Program-made: the position numbers and the translations under genes | Assembly: GCF_003991405.1 (NCBI RefSeq) | Contig: NZ_RPEN01000152.1 | Span: 62,001 to 126,000, forward strand | Length of the DNA: 64,000 nt | From: Pseudorhodobacter sp. E13 | GTDB lineage: Bacteria > Pseudomonadota > Alphaproteobacteria > Rhodobacterales > Rhodobacteraceae | Direction of reading: 5' to 3' | The notes under the pieces: model-generated | What the model was told of the DNA's origin: nothing | The model's input: the letters and a program-made list of their open reading frames with translations, nothing else | The model's database searches: none | Shown here: one piece after another, positions 26,847-35,432 of the stretch | Layout: each line of letters opens with the position of its first letter | Numbering within the stretch: position 1 is the stretch's first letter

Positions 26847-27584
26847 ATGGGAAATGCGAAAATCAGACTCTTTGTAGATCAGCCGCTTGGGGCGGGGCAA
26901 GTCATTGCGCTGAACGAGGCGCAGGCCAATTATTTGTTCAACGTCATGCGGCTGGGCGTGGGGGCCTCGGTGCTGCTGTTTGATGGGCAAAACGGCGAAT
27001 GGCGGGCCGAGGTGGCAGAGGCGGGCAAGCGCAAGGGGCTGCTGGTTTGCGCCGCGCAAACCGCGCCGCTGCGGATGCCGCCCGACCTGTGGCTGCTGTT
27101 CGCGCCGATCAAGAAGGCGCGCACGGATTTCATCGTGGAAAAGGCCACCGAACTGGGCGCGGCGCGGGTGATGCCGGTTCAAACCCGCTTTACCAATGCC
27201 GACCGTATCCGCGTCGACAAGCTGCGCGCCCATGCGATCGAGGCGGCCGAGCAATGCGGCGGCACCTTCGTGCCGCAGGTCGATGATGTGCAACCCTTGG
27301 CGCGGGTGCTGGCCGATTGGCCGGCAGAGCGGCGGATCTTGTGGTGCAACGAACATCTGGCCGGATGCTCTTCCGCCCTTTCAGGCGTCATCGCGGGCGG
27401 CGACCCCGGCTCCTGGGCAGTGCTGATCGGCCCTGAGGGCGGGTTCGCGCAAGAGGAACAGGACCTTCTGGCCGCCATGCCGCAAGTGGTGCAGGCCAGC
27501 CTTGGCCCCCGCATCCTGCGCGCCGATACCGCCGCTGTTGCTGCCCTGACCCTGTGGCAAGCCCATCTGGGGGATTGGGGATGA
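26847..27584 (+). CDS. rsmE: 16S rRNA (uracil(1498)-N(3))-methyltransferase
   Basis: A 245-residue SPOUT methyltransferase that methylates U1498 of 16S rRNA. The N-terminal PUA-like part has NEAQANYLFNVMRLGVG. The knot region has KATELGAARVMPVQTRFTNA, LIGPEGGFAQEE and the C-terminal SLGPRILRADTAAVAAL, all family hallmarks. It is first in a tightly packed set of three: its TGA overlaps the next ATG (ATGA). It is divergent from ubiA. Confidence 0.92.
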   Translation: MGNAKIRLFVDQPLGAGQVIALNEAQANYLFNVMRLGVGASVLLFDGQNGEWRAEVAEAGKRKGLLVCAAQTAPLRMPPDLWLLFAPIKKARTDFIVEKATELGAARVMPVQTRFTNADRIRVDKLRAHAIEAAEQCGGTFVPQVDDVQPLARVLADWPAERRILWCNEHLAGCSSALSGVIAGGDPGSWAVLIGPEGGFAQEEQDLLAAMPQVVQASLGPRILRADTAAVAALTLWQAHLGDWG

Positions 27585-27889
27585 CGCTTGAAGACGGCTA
27601 TCGCAACTGGCTTGCAGAGCAGAGCTATGCTGCAAGCACAATCCGGGATGAGATAAGTCAGTTGCGCAGGCTGGAGAGGTATTTTGGCCCGATTGCGCCG
27701 CTTGGGCAGCACGGTCGGGAGGCGCTGATCGCACAACTGACCTATTCTGTCGAGGATGAACGGCGGGGCCGCTCCAACCCGACGCCGCTGCCGATCATGG
27801 GCAATCTGCGCACCAATCTTGCGACATATAAAAAGACCGTCCGCCTTTATGCGCGGTTCTTGCAAAGTATCGCAAAGGATACCGCATGA
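27581..27889 (+). CDS. small protein resembling a recombinase N-terminal (core-binding) domain
   Basis: A 102-residue basic protein coupled to rsmE by an ATGA overlap. The sequence YRNWLAEQSYAASTIRDEISQL is a pattern seen in the SAM-like N-terminal domain of tyrosine recombinases (short WL helix, then S-x-x-T-I-x-x-x-x-x-x-L). The tail LRTNLATYKKTVRLYARFLQ also fits. No catalytic domain follows. It might be an unrelated helical protein that only resembles it. It could bind DNA or RNA; location next to an rRNA methyltransferase gene gives no proof. Confidence 0.55.
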   Translation: MTLEDGYRNWLAEQSYAASTIRDEISQLRRLERYFGPIAPLGQHGREALIAQLTYSVEDERRGRSNPTPLPIMGNLRTNLATYKKTVRLYARFLQSIAKDTA

Positions 27890-28437
27890 GCTTTATCCGC
27901 CCCGAGGCACGCGCCGCCTTGTGGCGCGGGCGCGAGGTGTTTGCCGCCTTGGGCCTTGGGGCCATCGGGTTGTGGTGCATCGCTTTGGGCGGCTTGGTGC
28001 TGGCCCCTGTGGGGGCCGCCATCGCAGCCTTGGCGGCTGGCTTTGGCCTGCTCGCTTGGCGGCGCTTGCGCTTTGCCCAAACGGGTGACGCGCCGGGTGT
28101 TGTGGAACTGGACGAAGGCCAGATCAGCTATTTCGGGCCCAGCTTCGGCGGTGCCGTGGCCTTGCGCGAATTGGTGGAGTTGCGCCTGCTGACGGTGCAG
28201 GCCCGCCGTGTCTGGCGGTTGCGCCAGCAAGATGGCCAGGTGCTGCTGATCCCGGTCGAGGCTGCGGGGGCAGACCGCCTGTTCGATGCCTTCGCCAGCC
28301 TGCCGGGCATGGACAGCCGCGATCTGGTGGATGCCGTCTCGCCGCCGACGGCTGACGCGGCGCAGGGCAGGGCACTGGTTTCAATCTCTGACAGTCGCGT
28401 GATTTGGCGTCATCCTGCGCGCGCGGTCTTGACTTGA
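27886..28437 (+). CDS. membrane protein coupled to the rsmE operon
   Basis: A 183-residue protein. It starts MSFIRPEARAALWRGREVF, then has two hydrophobic helices (about 19-56). A soluble part follows that is predicted to be beta-rich, with GVVELDEGQISYFGPSFGG and a second half ending in RVIWRHPARAVLT. No motif was recognised. The ATG overlaps the previous TGA. The layout of membrane pair plus small beta domain recalls the PH-like proteins in the pyr cluster, but no clear sequence link was found. Confidence 0.6.
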   Translation: MSFIRPEARAALWRGREVFAALGLGAIGLWCIALGGLVLAPVGAAIAALAAGFGLLAWRRLRFAQTGDAPGVVELDEGQISYFGPSFGGAVALRELVELRLLTVQARRVWRLRQQDGQVLLIPVEAAGADRLFDAFASLPGMDSRDLVDAVSPPTADAAQGRALVSISDSRVIWRHPARAVLT

Positions 28438-28495
28438 TCGCCCAGAGGCGACAGGTCTGACGCCGGACTTTTTGAATCAAGAGCGGAGCGCGCCC

Positions 28496-29842
28496 ATGTC
28501 TATTCCCCAATCCGGCGGCGGTCCGATTGAAAGCTTTGACCAGCTTGCAGCCTATATGGAAAGCGGCTGCAAACCCGCCGCGCAATGGCGCATTGGCACC
28601 GAGCATGAAAAATTCGGCTTTCTGACTGATAGCCACGCGGCTTTGCCCTATGACGGGCCGCGCTCGGTTCGGGCGATGCTGGAAGGGCTGCGCGATGGGT
28701 TTGGCTGGGAACCGGTGGAAGAACAGGGCCATCTGATCGGCTTGCAGCGCAATGGCGCGAATATCAGCCTTGAACCCGGCGGGCAGTTTGAACTTTCGGG
28801 CGCGCCTTTGGCGGCCATTGGTGACGTAGCGGCAGAGCTGGATAACCATCTGGCCGAGGTGGCCCAAGTCGCTGACCCGATGGGCGTGGGGTTTCTGGGT
28901 GTCGGCGCCGCCCCCATCTGGACGCATGAGCAGATGGACCGGATGCCGAAGGGTCGCTATCGGCTGATGACCGATTATATGGGCCATGTTGGCACCCATG
29001 GCACCCAGATGATGTATCGGACCTGCACCGTGCAGGTGAACCTCGATTTCGCCTCCGAGGCGGATATGGTCAAAAAGATGCGGGTGGCCTTGGCGATGCA
29101 GCCGGTGGCAACTGCGCTTTTCGCTTCCTCCCCCTTCTTTGAAGGCAAGCCGAACGGGCATAAAAGCTGGCGCAGCCGTATCTGGCGCGGCCTCGACGGC
29201 AGCCGCACCGGGATGCTGCCCTTCATGTTTGAGGATGGCGCAGGGTTTCAAGCCTATGTCGATTGGGTGCTGGATGTGCCGATGTATTTTGTCTATCGCG
29301 ATGGCAAATATATCAATGCCTTGGGGCAATCCTTCCGCGCTTTCCTGAAGGGTGAACTGCCCGCATTGCCCGGTAAAAAGCCGACGCTTTCGGATTGGGC
29401 CGACCATATGACCACGGTGTTCCCCGAAGCGCGGGTGAAGAAATATATCGAGATGCGCGGGGCCGATATGGGCAGCCGTGATTACACGCTGGCGCTGCCT
29501 GCCTTCTGGGTCGGGCTGATGTATGACAGCACCGCGCTGGATGCCGCTTGGGATCTGGTCAAAGGTTTTGACGTTGATACCCGCGAGGCGCTGCGCGTCG
29601 GGGCCTCTGTCGCGGGTTTGCAGGCCGAAGCGGGGGATGTGAAACTGGCCGATCTGGCCCGCGCCGCTGTGGGCCTGTCCCACGCCGGTCTGGCCGCGCG
29701 GGGCAGGGGGGAGGAAGCCTTTCTTGCCCCGCTGGTCGACAGCCTGAAATCCGGCACCACGCAGGCCGACCGTTACCTGTCGCTGTATCACGGCGACTGG
29801 GGCGGCGATCTGGACCGGATTTATGCGGCGGCCAAGCTGTAA
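28496..29842 (+). CDS. gshA: glutamate-cysteine ligase
   Basis: A 448-residue enzyme making gamma-glutamylcysteine, the first step of glutathione synthesis. It is of the alphaproteobacterial/plant type, with RIGTEHEKFGF (about 31-41), EPGGQFELSGAPL (about 87-99), MMYRTCTVQVNLDF (about 175-188) and FEGKPNGHKSWRSRIW (about 213-228). The ATG at 28496 matches the usual N-terminus; the upstream TTG extension has no support. It is a single gene after a 58-bp spacer. Nothing suggests special regulation. Confidence 0.92.
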   Translation: MSIPQSGGGPIESFDQLAAYMESGCKPAAQWRIGTEHEKFGFLTDSHAALPYDGPRSVRAMLEGLRDGFGWEPVEEQGHLIGLQRNGANISLEPGGQFELSGAPLAAIGDVAAELDNHLAEVAQVADPMGVGFLGVGAAPIWTHEQMDRMPKGRYRLMTDYMGHVGTHGTQMMYRTCTVQVNLDFASEADMVKKMRVALAMQPVATALFASSPFFEGKPNGHKSWRSRIWRGLDGSRTGMLPFMFEDGAGFQAYVDWVLDVPMYFVYRDGKYINALGQSFRAFLKGELPALPGKKPTLSDWADHMTTVFPEARVKKYIEMRGADMGSRDYTLALPAFWVGLMYDSTALDAAWDLVKGFDVDTREALRVGASVAGLQAEAGDVKLADLARAAVGLSHAGLAARGRGEEAFLAPLVDSLKSGTTQADRYLSLYHGDWGGDLDRIYAAAKL

Positions 29843-29866
29843 CCCAGCCTGCAAGGGCCACAGCGG

Positions 29867-31453
29867 TCAAAGCCTGCCGAACGCTTCATCCACTGAAAGC
29901 GGCTTGTAATACAGAGACTGGATCGGCGCGTTGCGTTCGTGTTCGCAGGCCTGCGGGTTTGCGGCCTTGGCCATCAATTGCGGAATATCCGCCGGGGAAA
30001 ATTGACCCTGCACACAGTCGTTCCAGCCTTTGCCCGCGGCGCTGCATTGGGCCTCCATCAGACGGATGTTGCGGATGAAAGGGCAATACAGCACGCGGTC
30101 GGTGCGCGCAGGGTCATCGGTCAGGGATTCGACGGTAAAACCAAGCAGCACCGCCTCCTCTGGGAACTGGAGGCTGCGAAACTGCGCGTTCAGCACATCG
30201 GATAAAAATTGCAGGCTGTGGTTGGAATAGGCCAGCGCGTTCTGTTGAAATGCGGCTGCGTTTTCCAATCCGGTCAGGGTGTTATCCAACCACTGCGCGG
30301 CCATGAAGCCCCAGCTATCGGCATCATAGGGCATGGCGGTAAGCTGTTGTTTCAACCGGCGATGCAGGTCACCTTGGTCGATCAAGGCACGCTCTGCCGG
30401 GGTTTCGGCACTTTGGGCAAGCGCGTTGATATAGGCCCGCAGCACCGCCCCATTCAGCGGGGCCAGATCGGCCTGCGCCCGCAACGCGACCCTTTCGCGG
30501 GCCTGTGCCGCCTTCAGCCGTGGATAGGTTGGAAAGCCCGCCGCGCCGGACAGGGCAAATTCAGCTTCGTCCAGCAGCTTTGCCTCATAGGTGGAAAGTG
30601 CCCAACCGGGGCTTTCTTCGGCAGGGCGCAGCGCCGCGATCACCTCTGCCGGGCTGCCGTTTTGCAGCACGTCGCGCAGATGATAGCTGTCCAGCCAAGG
30701 GTGGTGATTTTCGGCAAGGACCAAGGCGGCGGCTTGTTTGATCCGCCTGTCCCACAGGTCCGATTCATAGATGATGTAGATGGCACAAATCTCTGTGTCA
30801 AACCCCGGTGGGTCGGTCACAAGCGGGGCATAGGTTTCGCAGGTTTCCAGCATTTCGGGAATTGATCCACCCCAATGCGGCACCAAAGCCTCGGCTGCGC
30901 GGCGGATGCTGCCGGGAAAGGGTGCGATTTGCATGATGCGGGCCAGCTCTGCCTTCACATCCGCTTTGCTGCCGGTGGTGCGACCGGTTTTCAAAATCCC
31001 GTCGGAGGCGGCGATCAGGTCGGGTTGCAACACGGCCGCTTTGCGAAACAGCGCCATTGCGGTTTGGTGATCCTGCCGGAACTGATCCATCGCCGCGGGG
31101 TAAATATCATGCGGCATACGTTCGCCCCGCACCGCATTGCCCCGGGTGAAAAGATACCACCCCCGCGCCGTCAACGCATAGGCCGAGGCCGGATCATCGG
31201 CCAGCCAATCGGTGGTGAAACTGTCTATGACCGGGTGCAGATTGGTGAAGGTGGTAAAGAGTATCCGCTGCCGCCACTCGGCGCTATGTGCTGCCACGTC
31301 GATCTGGTGTTGTTCACGCAGGGCCGCATCAACCGTAGCGCGATCCCCGGCATAGGCGGCATCGCGAAACGCCTCTGGCGTCAAGGGTGCGGCAAGCGCT
31401 GCCCCTGCCGACAAAAGGGAGGAAAGGGCCAGAAAAGGGAACAGGTCTTTCAT
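29867..31453 (-). CDS. large secreted protein of unknown function (possibly DUF4034-like)
   Basis: A 528-residue protein with a signal peptide (MKDLFPFLALSSLLSAGAALA, cleaved after Ala). The rest is helical and Ala/Trp/Tyr-rich, with an early SFTTDWLADDPASAYALTAR and a following RGWYLFTRGNAVRG. That recalls the opening of DUF4034 domains (short W-x-x-x-P-x-S-x-x-A helix then A-W-x-x-R-G), but I am not certain. Several TPR-like helix pairs follow. Cys pairs late in the sequence (SAAGKGW flanked by QC and DC) may form disulphides. It is convergent with gshA. The function is unknown. Confidence 0.6.
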   Translation of the reverse strand: MKDLFPFLALSSLLSAGAALAAPLTPEAFRDAAYAGDRATVDAALREQHQIDVAAHSAEWRQRILFTTFTNLHPVIDSFTTDWLADDPASAYALTARGWYLFTRGNAVRGERMPHDIYPAAMDQFRQDHQTAMALFRKAAVLQPDLIAASDGILKTGRTTGSKADVKAELARIMQIAPFPGSIRRAAEALVPHWGGSIPEMLETCETYAPLVTDPPGFDTEICAIYIIYESDLWDRRIKQAAALVLAENHHPWLDSYHLRDVLQNGSPAEVIAALRPAEESPGWALSTYEAKLLDEAEFALSGAAGFPTYPRLKAAQARERVALRAQADLAPLNGAVLRAYINALAQSAETPAERALIDQGDLHRRLKQQLTAMPYDADSWGFMAAQWLDNTLTGLENAAAFQQNALAYSNHSLQFLSDVLNAQFRSLQFPEEAVLLGFTVESLTDDPARTDRVLYCPFIRNIRLMEAQCSAAGKGWNDCVQGQFSPADIPQLMAKAANPQACEHERNAPIQSLYYKPLSVDEAFGRL

Positions 31454-31523
31454 CGACACACCTTGAAACATCTGCCCAAGTCAGACTGCTGCGTCGTGGC
31501 TAAACTATGGCGGTCGCGTGGAT

Positions 31524-31766
31524 TTACAGCACCTTATGCGCCCCATCGCACAAAGGCGCCTTGGCGCTGTGCTTGCAGCCGCAGAAAAACACCTTCTTGC
31601 TGGCCTCGGCGGTGTATTTCACTGGCGCGAACGCTGACCCTTTGTGCGACCCATCGCAAAAGGGTTGCTTGGCGGATTGCCCGCAAGAGCACCAGAAATA
31701 GGATTTGCCCGCCTCTACCTCTAGCGGATAGGGGGCCGTTTGCGCGATTTTCGGGGTGTCGGTCAT
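31524..31766 (-). CDS. dual CDGSH iron-sulfur domain protein
   Basis: An 80-residue protein with two CDGSH motifs that each bind a 2Fe-2S cluster by three Cys and one His. They are CSCGQSAKQPFCDGSH (residues about 26-41) and CGCKHSAKAPLCDGAH (about 62-77). The tandem arrangement is the class 2 (MitoNEET-like, bacterial tandem) type. The start at 31766 (MTDTPK) forms an ATGA overlap with the stop of the preceding peroxidase-like gene. This suggests translational coupling and a shared redox task; the role is otherwise unknown. Confidence 0.87.
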   Translation of the reverse strand: MTDTPKIAQTAPYPLEVEAGKSYFWCSCGQSAKQPFCDGSHKGSAFAPVKYTAEASKKVFFCGCKHSAKAPLCDGAHKVL

Positions 31767-32371
31767 GAATGGGTCCAATCGTCGGGGTTATCGGAATTGT
31801 TAGGCGACAGGCCAAGGATATCCCCTTCGGTGGTGACACCAAGGCCCAGAACCGTGCGGTTTGCATAGCTGAAATAGGCGCAGACCTGATTGATTTCCAG
31901 AATATCGCCATCCGCCCAACCGGTGCCGCGCAAGGCGGCGATATCGGCTTCTGTCAGGCTGGCGGGGGCTTCGGTCAGCTTGCGGGCATAGGCGAGCGCG
32001 ACCTGTTCCTTGGGGGCCAGACCACAGGCCGAAACCTGCTGCGCCTCCATCCCCGCGCGGATTTGGGCCGCCTTTTCATCCTCTTGCAGCAGGCGTTGCA
32101 GGCCCGCAAAATGATGCTCCACGCAATAGCTGCATTGGTTCAGGATCGACACCCAGACCCCCAGCGTTTCCAGAAACCACTTTGGCACCGTGTTGGCACT
32201 GTGATGGATCGTGCCCTTATACATCGCCATATGCGCCTCCATCGTATGGGGGCGGAGAGAGTGCATCTGCATGATATTGTCGACATTATCGCCGGGCCCT
32301 TTGACCCGATCATAAAGCTGACGCAGCTTGCCGGTGGATTGGTCGTAGGGGGTGGTTTCGATCCAGGGCAT
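31763..32371 (-). CDS. peroxidase-related carboxymuconolactone decarboxylase-family protein
   Basis: A 202-residue protein of the AhpD/CMD superfamily. The redox motif C80-S-Y-C83 with His87 (NQCSYCVEHH) is the disulphide pair and proton relay of AhpD-type peroxidases. It begins MPWIETTPYD and contains IHHSANTVPKWFLETLG, as in the uncharacterised peroxidase-related subgroup. A probable activity is hydroperoxide reduction, inferred from the motif. It is upstream of and coupled to the CDGSH gene. Confidence 0.85.
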   Translation of the reverse strand: MPWIETTPYDQSTGKLRQLYDRVKGPGDNVDNIMQMHSLRPHTMEAHMAMYKGTIHHSANTVPKWFLETLGVWVSILNQCSYCVEHHFAGLQRLLQEDEKAAQIRAGMEAQQVSACGLAPKEQVALAYARKLTEAPASLTEADIAALRGTGWADGDILEINQVCAYFSYANRTVLGLGVTTEGDILGLSPNNSDNPDDWTHS

Positions 32372-32426
32372 GTAAGGTGGTCCTTATGTTATTTGTAACC
32401 AGCCTGCATTCCCATTGGTGCACGGG

Positions 32427-33068
32427 TCAAGTCGGAGTGTTGCCAAAAGTGGATGCTAAACTGTCAATAATGAGATTTGATAGATCTAAGCGAGTGGTAG
32501 TTTTTATTGAGCCCGATTTTAGATCTCTGGTTGTCCATCCTACCGAGCCATTTTTGATGCCAAATACCAGCGAGGCATGACTTTTTTCAGCCATGACTCC
32601 CGTATGGGGCCTAGATTCCGTTTCCAGTTTTCCAAGATGGACACGATAACCGTTTAATTCTTGTTTCAGTCTCAAGATCGAACAACGTAGGCAATCTTGC
32701 TCGTGGCAATATCCATCTTTCGGGCTGCGGCATCGAGAGTGGTCACATGTGGCTCGCAATAATTCATATGCGGAAAAAAGCCAGAACTTTGACATTGCGA
32801 TTTGCATGAAGCCTGCACCACCCATCAAAAACTCGTCGTGTTTTTCAAATATTTGAAATTGCTCCTGCTCGGCTAGCCGCAGGACGAGGTCAACATTTGC
32901 ATCTAAGTGAAAATTTGAGTGTTGTTTTGGATCATTTCGTAAATTAGCTAAAATAAGATCAATTTCACACCACTTTCGATAAATATCGGGCAGGGCTTCA
33001 CGCGCTAAAACAGACTGATCTTGAAATGAAAACAATATGGGAAAATCTGAATGTAAGCGCTCAGCCAT
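32427..33068 (-). CDS. hypothetical protein, AT-rich, coupled to rimO
   Basis: A 213-residue protein beginning [15 protein letters not shown]. Its ATG overlaps the TAA of rimO (TAATG), which argues for a real translated gene. Base composition is visibly lower in GC than the flanks and uses codons such as ATA, AAA, TTT and AAT, suggesting recent acquisition. A cluster of five cysteines lies at 108-129 (C108, C113, C121, C126, C129), possibly a metal site. No domain was recognised. A short AT-rich non-coding stretch follows to the peroxidase-related gene. Confidence 0.55.
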   Translation of the reverse strand: MAERLHSDFPILFSFQDQSVLAREALPDIYRKWCEIDLILANLRNDPKQHSNFHLDANVDLVLRLAEQEQFQIFEKHDEFLMGGAGFMQIAMSKFWLFSAYELLRATCDHSRCRSPKDGYCHEQDCLRCSILRLKQELNGYRVHLGKLETESRPHTGVMAEKSHASLVFGIKNGSVGWTTRDLKSGSIKTTTRLDLSNLIIDSLASTFGNTPT

Positions 33069-34450
33069 TAAACCAACCGCCCCCACAAATCATACTCCCC
33101 CGCTTCCTCCACCTCTACCGTCACGATATCGCCGGGGTTAAGCCCTTCAAACCCTTCGTCAATAAACAAATTCCCATCAATCTCGGGCGCGTCGGCCTTG
33201 GTGCGGCAGGTGGCGCCTTCGGTGTCGACCTCATCCACGATCACTTGCAACGTGGTGCCGACCTTGGCGGCCAGTTTCGCCTCGGAAATCGCTTGCGCCT
33301 TTTCCATGAAGCGGTTCCAGCGGTCTTGCTTTACCTCATCGGGCACATGGTCGGGCAGGGCGTTGCTGCGCGCCCCTGCCACGTTTTCGTATTGGAAGCA
33401 GCCGACACGGTCCAGTTGCGCCTCGTCCATCCAATCCAGCAGGGTCTGAAACTCGGCCTCTGTCTCACCGGGATAACCGACGATGAAGGTGGAGCGCAGC
33501 GTGATATCGGGGCAAATGGCACGCCACGCGGCGATTTCGTCCAGCGTCTTGGCGGCGGCGGCAGGGCGGGCCATGCGGCGCAGCACATCGGGGTGGGCGT
33601 GCTGGAACGGAATATCGAGATACGGCAGGATCAGCCCTTCCGCCATCAGCGGGATCAGGTCGCGCACATGCGGGTAGGGATAGACATAATGCAGCCGCAC
33701 CCACAGATCGTTTTGGGCACCAAGCGACCCCAGATCACGCGCCAGATCGGTGATATGGGCGCGGTGGTCTTTTTCAACGGCGTGTTTGATATCGACGCCA
33801 TAAGCCGATGTATCCTGCGAGATGACCAGCAGTTCGCGCACACCCGCTTGCACCAGTTTTTCCGCCTCACGCAACACGGCATGGGCCGGGCGGCTTTGCA
33901 AACGGCCCCGCATATCGGGGATGATGCAGAACTTGCACTTGTGGTTACAGCCCTCGGATATTTTCAGATAGCTGTAATGGCGCGGCGTCAGCGACACGCC
34001 AGAGGCAGGCAGCAGATCTATGAACGGATCGGGTGCGGGCGGCACGGCGACATGCACAGCATCCAGCACCTGTTCGTATTGATGCGGCCCCGTGACGGCA
34101 AGGATATTGGGGTGGTGTTCGCGGATGTAATCCGGCTCTGCTCCCAAGCAGCCTGTCACAATGACCTTGCCGTTTTCCTTCAACGCCTCGCCAATCGCAT
34201 CAAGGCTTTCGGCCTTGGCACTGTCCAGAAAGCCGCAGGTGTTGACGATCACGGCATCCGCCCCCGCATAATCGGGGCTGATCGCATAGCCTTCGGCGCG
34301 CAGCCGGGTCAGGATGCGTTCGCTATCCACCAGCGCCTTGGGGCAACCAAGGCTGACCATGCCGATCATCGGCTGGCCCTCGCGGCGGGGCTCGGAAATG
34401 CGCGCCTTGGGGGCGAGGTCGGGGCGGAGGTTTGGCGGGTTCTGGGTCAT
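33068..34450 (-). CDS. rimO: ribosomal protein S12 methylthiotransferase RimO
   Basis: A 460-residue radical-SAM enzyme that methylthiolates an Asp of ribosomal protein S12. The N-terminal methylthiotransferase domain has [17 protein letters not shown] and [14 protein letters not shown] and VTGCLG, giving the three cysteines of the auxiliary cluster. The radical-SAM motif is [13 protein letters not shown] (Cys-x3-Cys-x2-Cys). A C-terminal TRAM domain ([20 protein letters not shown] onward) is present. The ATG at 34450 begins [14 protein letters not shown]. It precedes the coupled AT-rich gene. Confidence 0.93.
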   Translation of the reverse strand: MTQNPPNLRPDLAPKARISEPRREGQPMIGMVSLGCPKALVDSERILTRLRAEGYAISPDYAGADAVIVNTCGFLDSAKAESLDAIGEALKENGKVIVTGCLGAEPDYIREHHPNILAVTGPHQYEQVLDAVHVAVPPAPDPFIDLLPASGVSLTPRHYSYLKISEGCNHKCKFCIIPDMRGRLQSRPAHAVLREAEKLVQAGVRELLVISQDTSAYGVDIKHAVEKDHRAHITDLARDLGSLGAQNDLWVRLHYVYPYPHVRDLIPLMAEGLILPYLDIPFQHAHPDVLRRMARPAAAAKTLDEIAAWRAICPDITLRSTFIVGYPGETEAEFQTLLDWMDEAQLDRVGCFQYENVAGARSNALPDHVPDEVKQDRWNRFMEKAQAISEAKLAAKVGTTLQVIVDEVDTEGATCRTKADAPEIDGNLFIDEGFEGLNPGDIVTVEVEEAGEYDLWGRLV

Positions 34451-34841
34451 GCGCGGGGTATATCCGGGAATCACAAAGGGGGGAAGAGGTGCCTTCTGCA
34501 CCACGATTTCACGCCAACCGGCTGAAAGAACAACGATTTGGAAAGGGGTTTGCGCTATCACCGCCCGTTGTGCCGGGGCAGCGATCACGATTGCATCGCA
34601 GCGCGGCTTGGGCTGCAAAAAGCGACCCCGGGCCAAGAGAATACTGAGAATTTAACGCGTTTTGGCTTGATCCGCAGCGCCCCCGCAAAGGTTTTCCCAA
34701 GATTTCAACATCTTGTTCACCAAAGCCCGCCACAACCCCGGTCAGGGCATCTGGCCCTTTGGCAAAACCGCGCAGCAATGCTTCGGGGAATGTTAAAGAC
34801 TGTGACGTAGCGTCTTGCCCATGTCTTTGGGGAAACAAAAG
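34451..34841. other. intergenic region between rimO and the H-NOX-like gene
   Basis: About 390 bases with no gene I can support. A minus-strand open frame (34509-34892) crosses it, but its translation is low-complexity and overlaps the H-NOX-like start. The region must hold promoters for the divergent rimO and H-NOX/cyclase genes; AT-richer patches lie near 34640-34660 and 34690-34720. Confidence 0.5.
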
Positions 34842-35429
34842 ATGCATGGGCTGATCAATCGGGCACTTCAAAGCTTTTTGCTGGAAACGCATGGCCCTGT
34901 GAAATGGTCACAGATCAAGCGCGCGGCACGGCTGGGCTTTGAAAGCTTTGAGCCGATGCTGACCTATGACAAGGCGGTGACGGAATCCGTCATTACGGCG
35001 GCCTCAACCGTGCTTGTCCGCCCCCGCGAAAGCATATTGGAAGATCTGGGCACGTTCCTGGTGTCCAACCCCCATTCGGATGCGCTGCGCCGATTGCTGC
35101 GCTTTGGCGGGCTCAGCTTTACCGATTTTCTGCAAAGCCTTGAAGATACACGCGGGCGCGGCCATCTGGCCCTGCCTGATCTGGATATTCCGGTGCTGGA
35201 TTTGTTCGAAATTTCCCCTACACTTTTCACCTTGCAATGTTGTTATCCCATCGAAGGATGCGGCCATGCTATGGTCGGGTTGTTGCGGGCAATGGCAGAT
35301 GACTATGGCGCCTTGGTTCTGTTGGACCATGACGGACAAAGCCTTGATGGGGAAATGATCCTGATACAACTGCTCGAAACGGCCTATGCAGAGGGGCGGC
35401 GCTTTGAATTGACAACGTGGATTGAGTAA
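34842..35429 (+). CDS. H-NOX (HNOB)-like protein, likely without canonical heme ligands
   Basis: A 195-residue protein with the H-NOX opening MHGLINRALQSFLLETHG and overall H-NOX length and helix pattern. In heme-binding H-NOX proteins, a His around 102-105 is the proximal ligand and a Y-x-S-x-R motif binds the propionates. By eye-alignment to classical H-NOX sequences the His falls on Arg104 (in LEDTRGRGHLAL), with the nearest His at 108. The YxSxR place reads C-C-Y-P-I-E-G. So heme binding is doubtful or uses other residues. The gene is followed four bases later by a diguanylate cyclase, the usual H-NOX partner. The ATG at 34842 has a GGGGAA sequence upstream. Confidence 0.75.
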   Translation: MHGLINRALQSFLLETHGPVKWSQIKRAARLGFESFEPMLTYDKAVTESVITAASTVLVRPRESILEDLGTFLVSNPHSDALRRLLRFGGLSFTDFLQSLEDTRGRGHLALPDLDIPVLDLFEISPTLFTLQCCYPIEGCGHAMVGLLRAMADDYGALVLLDHDGQSLDGEMILIQLLETAYAEGRRFELTTWIE

Positions 35430-35432
35430 AGA

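Noticed and set aside
28124-29854. 576-residue minus-strand open frame opposite gshA
   Set aside because: The plus strand encodes an unmistakable glutamate-cysteine ligase; the antisense frame has no domain or plausible start.
34509-34892. Minus-strand frame between rimO and the H-NOX-like gene
   Set aside because: It overlaps the H-NOX-like start, has no recognised domain, and its composition gives no support for coding.
34842-35429. Calling the H-NOX-like protein a canonical NO sensor
   Set aside because: The proximal His and YxSxR positions are not conserved by eye-alignment, so heme-based NO sensing should not be assumed.
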